This document shows positions 1-4,035 of a stretch of 6,831 nucleotides of DNA, piece by piece (the first letter of the stretch is position 1; every line of letters begins with the position of its first letter). The notes below the pieces were generated by a model. The model did no database searches. It was not told where the DNA came from and saw nothing but the letters and a program-made list of their open reading frames with translations. The DNA is taken from assembly GCA_002786595.1 (NCBI GenBank), contig PCTC01000067.1, positions 1 to 6,831 on the forward strand. The letters are read 5' to 3'. This stretch comes from Candidatus Roizmanbacteria bacterium CG22_combo_CG10-13_8_21_14_all_34_12 (lineage in GTDB: Bacteria; Patescibacteriota; Microgenomatia; UBA1406; GWC2-37-13). Made by a program: the position numbers and the translations under genes.

Positions 1-41
1 TACTTTACTTCCATATAATTATTTTTAATTTTTAACTTGAC

Positions 42-69
42 TTTGATATTTGATCTTTACACTTTGATC
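42..69. repeat. Heptamer tandem repeat (four 7-base units)
   Basis: Four consecutive 7-base units read TTTGATA, TTTGATC, TTTACAC, TTTGATC. Units 2 and 4 are identical, unit 1 differs at its last base and unit 3 is degenerate. The array lies in the AT-rich intergenic region left of the conserved box at 75-100. If the box provides a leftward -35 (TTGACA, 81 to 76), the array covers the matching -10 position (about 58-53). Phased short direct repeats of this kind often bind a regulator, but nothing here identifies one. Chance repetition in AT-rich DNA remains possible. Confidence 0.35.
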
Positions 70-74
70 TATTC

Positions 75-147
75 TTGTCAACCGCTTATAACCTACAAAA
101 AGACAGGTTTAGACTATGGAAACGGGATAAAAAAGTTAATAGATACT
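75..147 (-). repeat. Two-copy conserved element, copy 1 (26-base box + 38-base gap + 9-base box)
   Basis: Bases 75-100 are identical over 26 positions to bases 2880-2905. A second 9-base match (ATAGATACT on the plus strand, 139-147) follows after exactly 38 bases in both copies. The gap keeps partial matches, such as TAGA then GGA and A-runs. Read on the minus strand the 26-base box contains GGTTATAAGCGGTTGACA: two GGTT half-sites 10 bases apart, then a consensus -35 hexamer TTGACA. In copy 2 that hexamer is correctly placed to drive the repressor gene. Here it points left, toward a gene that would begin at or beyond the left edge (a possible minus-strand ATG is at 14-12, too little to call). 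It may be an activator-bound upstream promoter element or a dispersed repeat. Confidence 0.6.
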
Positions 148-165
148 TTGCTTTTTATTTTCCGT

Positions 166-194
166 TTGACATTAAAAATTACCTGTACTAAGAT
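166..194 (+). promoter_or_regulatory. Thioredoxin promoter (TTGACA-17-TAAGAT)
   Basis: A perfect -35 TTGACA (166-171) is followed by a 17-base spacer and a -10 TAAGAT (189-194). Only 8 bases separate the -10 from the ATG at 203, so transcription should begin at or within about 2 bases of the start codon. There is no Shine-Dalgarno sequence, consistent with a leaderless mRNA. Confidence 0.75.
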
Positions 195-202
195 ATGAAT
201 CT

Positions 203-520
203 ATGGCCGTTGCCCAACTTGACAAAAATAATTTTGAAACCGAGGTATTAAAAAATAAGGGGGTTGTTCTTGTCGATTTTTTTGCCACTTGGTGTGGCCC
301 TTGTAAAATGACCGGGCCTATCATTGAACAACTAGCTGAAGAAGTAAAAACTGTGAAATTTGTTAAAGTTGATGTTGACCAAAATCAAGAATTATCTTCC
401 CAATATCAGGTTTTTTCTATCCCAACTTTCTTACTTTTTAAGGATGGCCAAGTCGTCAGCCAATTTGTTGGGGCTCAAAGTAAAGAAGGGTTTTTAGCTG
501 AAATAAATAAGGCTGTCTGA
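203..520 (+). CDS. trxA: Thioredoxin
   Basis: Cytoplasmic thiol-disulfide oxidoreductase of 105 residues, the usual length for a single-domain thioredoxin. It shows the redox motif W30-C31-G32-P33-C34-K, the buried Asp25 in VVLVDFFATW, the cis-proline P74 in SIPTFLLF, and the C-terminal GxxSKEGFLAEI helix. There is no signal peptide. It reduces protein disulfides using electrons from a thioredoxin reductase, which is not in the window. Class II ribonucleotide reductases such as the NrdJ at the other end of this window are typically re-reduced by thioredoxin, so a functional link is plausible although the genes are not in one operon. The start at 203 fits a consensus promoter ending 8 bases upstream; the ATG at 195 is out of frame. 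The gene converges on the next one with a single base between the stop codons. Confidence 0.96.
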   Translation: MAVAQLDKNNFETEVLKNKGVVLVDFFATWCGPCKMTGPIIEQLAEEVKTVKFVKVDVDQNQELSSQYQVFSIPTFLLFKDGQVVSQFVGAQSKEGFLAEINKAV

Positions 521-521
521 T

Positions 522-929
522 TTATCGTTTTAAAACTCTTATTACGTGTCCGTGAATTACTTTTAACCCCAGATGGGCTTGAGCAAGAATATACAAGGCA
601 AAAGCGGCTAACCAACGAATCGACGATGTGATAGGTGCTTTTTGTCCAACGACAATCTTTTCATCGCTTATTGGCAATTTAATATTTTTGTAGTCGGAAA
701 ATTGTGATTGAGATACCGCCTGTAGCCCCATCTTTTTTAGATCGGGAGGTAGTTCAATTGTTTCAGCTCTGGGACTGACAAAAGGCCTGACTTCTTCTTC
801 GATGTTGTCTTCGGACGGCTCTTTTATCTCAAATTTTTCCGCTGCGATCGGCTCAGCTTCTTTAGGTAAACTAATTTTTTTATTTTTTTCCAATAAATCT
901 TTTATCGATGTATAGTTTTTTTTATTCAT
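522..929 (-). CDS. Conserved-looking protein of unknown function with C-terminal hydrophobic helix
   Basis: A 135-residue protein that I do not recognise as a named family. The N-terminal half is charged and low in hydrophobics, with an acidic stretch at about 31-47 and many Lys/Glu/Pro, and is probably disordered. The middle carries two motif-like segments, IELPPDLKKMGLQ (58-70) and IKLPISDEKI (83-92). The C-terminal part (about 103-135) is an amphipathic to hydrophobic helix with WLAAFALYILAQAHLGLKVIHGH, ending in basic residues (RVLKR). This could be a membrane-associated tail or a coiled packing helix. There is no signal peptide. The gene is divergent from the Nudix gene and shares its palindromic -10. 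The start at 929 lies 6 bases past that -10, implying a leaderless transcript. Short proteins with this layout are, in my recollection, common in CPR genomes, but this was not checked. Confidence 0.8.
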   Translation of the reverse strand: MNKKNYTSIKDLLEKNKKISLPKEAEPIAAEKFEIKEPSEDNIEEEVRPFVSPRAETIELPPDLKKMGLQAVSQSQFSDYKNIKLPISDEKIVVGQKAPITSSIRWLAAFALYILAQAHLGLKVIHGHVIRVLKR

Positions 930-935
930 AATTTG

Positions 936-943
936 ATTATAAT
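936..943. promoter_or_regulatory. Symmetrical bidirectional -10 element for two divergent leaderless genes
   Basis: The palindrome ATTATAAT contains a perfect TATAAT on the plus strand (938-943) and another on the minus strand (941 to 936). Each is followed by exactly 6 bases and then an ATG (plus 950, minus 929), so both transcripts would begin on the A of their start codon. The minus direction has a plausible -35, ATAACA (964 to 959), at 17-base spacing. The plus direction has no good -35. The centre of the palindrome, 939.5, is also the exact midpoint of the two start codons. Confidence 0.7.
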
Positions 944-949
944 ATACTT

Positions 950-1432
950 ATGATCACTTGTTATTTTGAAAATAATAATAAAGCTTTTCTCCGGCATGTA
1001 ACGGTAAATGCAATTGTCATAAAAGGCGGTCAAATACTTCTTGGAAAGAGAGGAACTCTCAACGGAAAACCAATATCTGGATCCGGCAAATGGGGGTTAT
1101 TAGGCGGTTTTTTTGGCCATAAAGAAAATCTTGTTCAAGCGGTCAAACGGGAAGTAATGGAAGAAAGTGGTTGGGAAATAAATAATTTAAAACTTCTTCA
1201 AATTAATGATAATCCAAATCGTCCTAAAGAAGACAGGCAGAACGTTGACATAATCTTTATTGCTAATGCCGTTAAACAGGTAGGGGTTTCTGATGAAGAA
1301 GTCAGTAAACTTCAATGGTTTGATCTAGACAAATTACCGGCAAAAGAAGAAATTGCTTTTGATCATGGAGATAGTTTAGAACTATATAAAAAATATCTTA
1401 AAGAAAAATTCTCCCTTCCGGTTTTGGGGTGA
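950..1432 (+). CDS. Nudix hydrolase
   Basis: A 160-residue cytoplasmic hydrolase that cleaves a nucleoside diphosphate linked to another moiety. The full Nudix signature GX5EX7REUXEEXGU is present from G53 to W75 (G53, E59, R67-E68, E71-E72, G74). The glutamates of REVMEE would bind the catalytic Mg2+ ions. The preceding strand-loop HVTVNAIVIKGGQILLGKRG and a downstream FIANAV strand fit the Nudix fold. LQWFDLDKLPAKEEIAFDH near the C-terminus is typical of the ADP-ribose/NTP pyrophosphatase-like members. Substrate cannot be set from sequence; sanitation of oxidised dNTPs (MutT-like) and hydrolysis of sugar nucleotides are both possible. The ATG at 950 is placed by the -10 element 6 bases upstream, with no Shine-Dalgarno sequence. 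Confidence 0.93.
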   Translation: MITCYFENNNKAFLRHVTVNAIVIKGGQILLGKRGTLNGKPISGSGKWGLLGGFFGHKENLVQAVKREVMEESGWEINNLKLLQINDNPNRPKEDRQNVDIIFIANAVKQVGVSDEEVSKLQWFDLDKLPAKEEIAFDHGDSLELYKKYLKEKFSLPVLG

Positions 1433-1446
1433 GGATTAAGCTTGTC

Positions 1447-1455
1447 TGATATAAT
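1447..1455 (+). promoter_or_regulatory. Extended -10 promoter of the EamA permease gene
   Basis: TGATATAAT is a perfect extended -10 (TGnTATAAT). It ends 8 bases before the ATG at 1464, so the mRNA should be leaderless or nearly so. No convincing -35 lies 16-18 bases upstream, which is usual for extended -10 promoters. It lies only 15 bases past the stop of the Nudix gene, with no clear terminator between. Confidence 0.7.
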
Positions 1456-1463
1456 TCAAATTA

Positions 1464-2342
1464 ATGAATATTAATAAGGGTTTCTTTTCATTATTAAGCT
1501 GCGGTTTGATACTGGCTCTCTTTGGATTATTAGTAAGATTTTTAAGTAAATATATTGGAAATTTTACTCAAGTAAGTTTGAGGATGTGGGTTGCAGTTTT
1601 GATTGTTCTTCCTTATTTTTATATTAAAAAAACATCTTTAAAGGTTAGGCCAAAAAATATGATTTTATTTTCAACTTTGATAATTTCATTTCCTCTATAT
1701 ATTATTTTTTTTACTTTAAGCATTATGAATACTAAGTTGGCTAATGCTCTGTTTTATTTATTTACATCATCATTATTAACTTCATATATTTTAGGGTTTT
1801 TCTATTTTAAAGAAAAAATTAATTATCAAAAAATAATGGTTGCTATTTTATTGATTTTCGGAATTGTCTTTTTAGCCTATCCGTTTAATTTTGTTCAAGG
1901 TTATCTAGGAATTATTTCAGGTATTGTTGGAGGTTTTTTCTGGGGATTAAGTAATGCCACGAGAAAATTTTATGTAGGAATAATAAACCGCTGGTTGATT
2001 ATTTTGTATCAAATGATTATTGGAGGAGTAATTGCATTATTATTAGCAATTATTTTTAAAGAATTTAAAACTGATCTTTGGACTTTTAATACATATACTT
2101 TGTTATTAATATTTGGAATTGGTTTAGTATTAATTCAATTTTTGTTGTTTACTGGGTTTGAAAATTTCAAATTAAATTTAGGTTCGATCGTTCTAGCATC
2201 TCAATTAGTCTTCGCTCAAATTATAGGAATATTTGTATTGCACGAAATTCCTACTTTTACTGAGTTAATAGGATGTGCCTGTATAATTATTGCGATAATA
2301 TTGTCGAATCTACCTAAAAAAAATCTGTTACTTCCAACTTAA
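1464..2342 (+). CDS. EamA/DMT-superfamily permease
   Basis: A 292-residue inner-membrane transporter with about ten hydrophobic helices, the normal size for the drug/metabolite transporter superfamily. Two internal EamA repeats can be seen, roughly 5-138 and 147-284. Each ends in a family-typical segment, YFKEKINYQKIMVAILLIFG in the first half and LHEIPTFTELIGCACIIIAI in the second. The cytoplasmic linkers are short and basic. DMT carriers usually export or import amino acids, nucleobase-like compounds or other small metabolites by proton exchange; the substrate here is not predictable. Base composition stands out: 1741-1800 has 13 G+C in 60 bases, against 20 in 60 at 1141-1200 in the Nudix gene. 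Phe/Ile/Leu-rich membrane proteins explain part of this, and recent transfer could explain the rest. The gene has its own promoter. Confidence 0.9.
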   Translation: MNINKGFFSLLSCGLILALFGLLVRFLSKYIGNFTQVSLRMWVAVLIVLPYFYIKKTSLKVRPKNMILFSTLIISFPLYIIFFTLSIMNTKLANALFYLFTSSLLTSYILGFFYFKEKINYQKIMVAILLIFGIVFLAYPFNFVQGYLGIISGIVGGFFWGLSNATRKFYVGIINRWLIILYQMIIGGVIALLLAIIFKEFKTDLWTFNTYTLLLIFGIGLVLIQFLLFTGFENFKLNLGSIVLASQLVFAQIIGIFVLHEIPTFTELIGCACIIIAIILSNLPKKNLLLPT

Positions 2343-2375
2343 TATTCTAACAATTAGACTTGTTTGATTAATCTT

Positions 2376-2403
2376 CACTACAATTAATTAATTAAATGTA
2401 GTG
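2376..2403. repeat. Palindrome downstream of the TrpR-like gene (distal operator-like site)
   Basis: A 28-base near-perfect palindrome with outer arms CACTACA and TGTAGTG around an AT core, with one A/A mismatch. Bases 2377-2402 match the site over the repressor's promoter (2850-2875) at 24 of 26 positions in the same orientation. It lies between two convergent genes, 8 bases past the repressor's stop, so a role as a bidirectional terminator was considered. Neither strand has a U-tract directly after the hairpin, and the stem is A/T-rich. A protein-binding site shared with the upstream copy is the simpler reading. Confidence 0.65.
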
Positions 2404-2411
2404 GCTAAATT

Positions 2412-2849
2412 TTAAATCCCTTTTTCTTTTTTTCGTTCGTGATCTATTTTTTCTTGCCAAGCGTCCTTCCAATTAATACCATATTTTCCTGGTCTTCTTA
2501 GTTCGAGGATTAATTCTTCAAAAAAATTAATAATTTTTTCATTTCTAACCGTTCCTTTTAAAGCAGAAACTATACCGCGACTATTTTCTTTTACCAAATT
2601 AAATTTGGCAATGGTCGATGGAGATACTTTTAGTGATTTAGCAATATTATAATAGTCAAGTTTTTTCATTAACATGTAAAAGATCGCTACTCTTTTTGCA
2701 ATCATTATTCTTTCCGCCGGAGACAATAGATCGTGTATTATGTTTTGAAACTCTACCTCATTTTTACCTTTACTAACAACCTCAAAAAATAAAGAAAATA
2801 TTTTTTCCAAAACATCATCGTCTACCTTAAATTGTGATATTCTAGTCAT
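2412..2849 (-). CDS. TrpR/YerC-family transcriptional repressor
   Basis: A 145-residue DNA-binding protein with the Trp-repressor-type all-helical fold. The segment LLSPAERIMIAKRVAIFYML (41-60) matches the family's first HTH-adjacent helices. LDYYNIAKSLKVSPSTIAKFN (64-84) is the helix-turn-helix, with the second half as recognition helix. The C-terminus (about 120-143) is charged. The family includes tryptophan-responsive TrpR and the YerC/YecD group, whose ligand is often unknown; this one looks closer to YerC, and no trp genes are nearby. It should bind DNA as a dimer, consistent with the palindromes at both ends of the gene. The upstream one overlaps the -10 and start, which predicts autorepression. 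The start at 2849 lies 8 bases after a -10-like hexamer, with no Shine-Dalgarno sequence. Confidence 0.88.
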   Translation of the reverse strand: MTRISQFKVDDDVLEKIFSLFFEVVSKGKNEVEFQNIIHDLLSPAERIMIAKRVAIFYMLMKKLDYYNIAKSLKVSPSTIAKFNLVKENSRGIVSALKGTVRNEKIINFFEELILELRRPGKYGINWKDAWQEKIDHERKKEKGI

Positions 2850-2875
2850 ACTGCAATTAAATAATTAAATGTAGT
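2850..2875. promoter_or_regulatory. Predicted operator over the TrpR-like gene's promoter
   Basis: An imperfect 26-base palindrome (arms ACTGCA and TGTAGT, AT-rich core) begins one base upstream of the repressor's ATG and covers the -10 hexamer and the expected transcription start. It matches the palindrome past the gene's 3' end (2377-2402) at 24 of 26 bases. Position and symmetry are those expected for an autoregulatory operator bound by a TrpR-type dimer. Binding by this particular protein is inferred. Confidence 0.65.
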
Positions 2876-2886
2876 ATTATTGTCAA
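2858..2886 (-). promoter_or_regulatory. Promoter of the TrpR-like gene (TTGACA-17-TATTTA)
   Basis: On the minus strand a perfect -35 TTGACA (2886 to 2881), which is the edge of the conserved 26-base box, is followed by a 17-base spacer and a weak -10 TATTTA (2863 to 2858). Eight bases then lead to the ATG at 2849, predicting a leaderless or near-leaderless transcript. The -10 lies inside the operator palindrome. Confidence 0.6.
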
Positions 2887-2952
2887 CCGCTTATAACCTA
2901 CAAAAGTAGTCTGATAGATTGTTAGGAAAGGAACAAAACGACGATAGATACT
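2880..2952 (-). repeat. Two-copy conserved element, copy 2
   Basis: Bases 2880-2905 are identical to 75-100, and ATAGATACT at 2944-2952 matches 139-147 with the same 38-base spacing. On the minus strand the box carries two GGTT half-sites one helical turn apart and ends in the TTGACA used as the -35 of the TrpR-like gene. Similarity between copies stops at that hexamer on the downstream side. This copy fills most of the 124-base gap between the membrane-protein gene and the repressor gene. Bases 2946-2951 and 2963-2968 (AGATAC/GTATCT) form a small inverted repeat only in this copy, so it does not look like a conserved RNA stem. Confidence 0.6.
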
Positions 2953-2973
2953 ACGGATAAATGTATCTAAAAA

Positions 2974-3501
2974 TTAACTATATATTTTTATTAGAAGTTT
3001 CCTAATATTGAAGTTCGATAAAAACCTATATCCATAAAAAAAAGAGAAAGAATAAAATAAGTCAGAAAGGACGGTGTTACGGAAAAATGGTAGGCCCATG
3101 ACGTAACTTTGTATTAAACCATCGATTGTTTTTGGATACATATTAAAACTTGCCCAAACCCCAAAATTAGTTATTAAAAAAAATAAAACCGAAGACGTCA
3201 AACTTGCAAGTGCTAATGATTGCCATTTATTAGTTTTTATTAATCCCCCAATTAATGCGATGATAATAAAACTAACATAGACATAGGGGATTGTAGAATG
3301 AAATCCTAAGAATATATCAGAAATAAACATTGCCGCTAACGGAATTAATAGAGCGATTCTATTTTTAAAATTAGCCCCGGAAAAAAGAGCCAAACCGCCG
3401 ATTGGAACAAAATTCGGCGCATGAGGAATGAGGCGGGCAACCACTGCCAACAATATTACTACAGAAACTGAAGCTTTGGATTTAATATCAATTTTTTTCA
3501 T
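2974..3501 (-). CDS. Small integral membrane protein, DUF6580/ECF S-component-like; candidate corrinoid importer
   Basis: A 175-residue membrane protein with five to six hydrophobic segments (about 11-26, 33-47, 48-66, 72-88, 93-115, 138-162) and short basic loops. The N-terminal motif VVARLIPHAPNFVPIGGLALFSGA (read as ARLIPHxPNFxPIGxLALFxGA) is the hallmark I associate with the DUF6580 group of putative ECF-type S components. TNFGVWAS (111-118) and GLPFFRNTVLSDLFYS (136-151) also fit that group from memory. It follows nrdJ and pduO on the same strand, 11 bases after pduO. That context suggests import of cobalamin or a precursor to feed the adenosyltransferase and reductase. No EcfA/EcfT energising subunits are in the window. 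Substrate is inferred from context only. A TATAAT 10 bases before the ATG at 3501 may also allow separate transcription. Confidence 0.8.
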   Translation of the reverse strand: MKKIDIKSKASVSVVILLAVVARLIPHAPNFVPIGGLALFSGANFKNRIALLIPLAAMFISDIFLGFHSTIPYVYVSFIIIALIGGLIKTNKWQSLALASLTSSVLFFLITNFGVWASFNMYPKTIDGLIQSYVMGLPFFRNTVLSDLFYSFSFFYGYRFLSNFNIRKLLIKIYS

Positions 3502-3511
3502 TTGTGTAGAG

Positions 3512-3517
3512 ATTATA
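3512..3517 (-). promoter_or_regulatory. Internal -10 element overlapping the pduO stop codon
   Basis: A perfect TATAAT on the minus strand (3517 to 3512) includes the TAA stop codon of pduO (3515 to 3513) and ends 10 bases before the ATG of the membrane-protein gene. Transcription from it would leave a leader of about 4 bases. No Shine-Dalgarno sequence precedes that ATG, so this internal promoter could explain how the gene is translated. No strong -35 was identified. Confidence 0.5.
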
Positions 3518-4034
3518 AGACAACCTCATTCTTTTTTCCATACTTCCGGGCTAAAATAAAAAAAAGGTCAGAAAGACGATTAAGATAAATTAAAACATTG
3601 TTCAATTGTTTCATTGTTAAATTGTTCTCATAATAGTTGACCATTACTCTTTCAGCTTTTCGGCAAATAACTCTTAAAATTTGGAATAAAGCGGAAATTT
3701 CATTACCACCGGGTAGGATAAATTTATTTAATTTTGGTAATTTTTCTTCGATCAGGTCAATTGTTTTTTCAAATTCAGTGACTTTTTTTTCAAGTACTAA
3801 CAAATCAACTTTTGCTCCGGATAAAAAACCCATTATCTGATATAGATCTTTTTGAATTTCAATAAGGAGTTGTTTATCTTTTTTGTTTTTTATTTTTGTT
3901 CCAGTTAAGCCAATAAAACTAGTTAACTCATCAATTGATCCATAAGTTTCAACTTGACAATCGGCTTTAGAGATTCTTTTTCCACCAAATAAACTTGTAG
4001 TCCCTGAGTCACCTGTGCGAGTATAAATAGACAT
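3513..4034 (-). CDS. pduO: PduO-type ATP:cob(I)alamin adenosyltransferase
   Basis: A 173-residue cytoplasmic enzyme that transfers the adenosyl group of ATP to cob(I)alamin, giving adenosylcobalamin, the cofactor needed by the NrdJ encoded just upstream. Family motifs in order are YTRTGDSGTTSLFGGKRISK (ATP-binding N-terminus, 4-23), YGSIDELTSFIG (31-42), FILPGGN, then RVICRKAERVM with the ATP/cobalamin-site arginines, and YLNRLSDLFFILARK near the C-terminus. Length is close to the usual 180-190. I chose the ATG at 4034 over the in-frame ATG at 4055 for two reasons. The homologous region starts at MSIYTRTGD, and a GGAG lies 7 bases upstream. The later start leaves a single base after the nrdJ stop, while the earlier one would overlap nrdJ. 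Coupled translation with nrdJ is likely. Confidence 0.93.
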   Translation of the reverse strand: MSIYTRTGDSGTTSLFGGKRISKADCQVETYGSIDELTSFIGLTGTKIKNKKDKQLLIEIQKDLYQIMGFLSGAKVDLLVLEKKVTEFEKTIDLIEEKLPKLNKFILPGGNEISALFQILRVICRKAERVMVNYYENNLTMKQLNNVLIYLNRLSDLFFILARKYGKKNEVVL

Positions 4035-4035
4035 A

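Noticed and set aside
2376..2403. Palindrome read as an intrinsic terminator for the convergent genes
   Set aside because: The stem is A/T-rich and no U-tract directly follows on either strand; near identity with the promoter-overlapping palindrome favours a binding site.
2880..2952. The two-copy element read as a structured RNA, riboswitch or dif/attachment site
   Set aside because: Hairpins possible in one copy (CTAC/GTAG, AGATAC/GTATCT) are not preserved in the other, no covariation is visible, and the 26-base box lacks the paired 11-base arms of a dif site.
2853..2973. CRISPR array or tandem repeat array
   Set aside because: Only two copies of each repeat exist, separated by hundreds to thousands of bases that contain genes.
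3637..3840. Open frame of 67 codons on the plus strand
   Set aside because: It lies wholly inside pduO on the opposite strand, has no promoter or Shine-Dalgarno site, and its translation resembles no protein family; pduO motifs are unambiguous.
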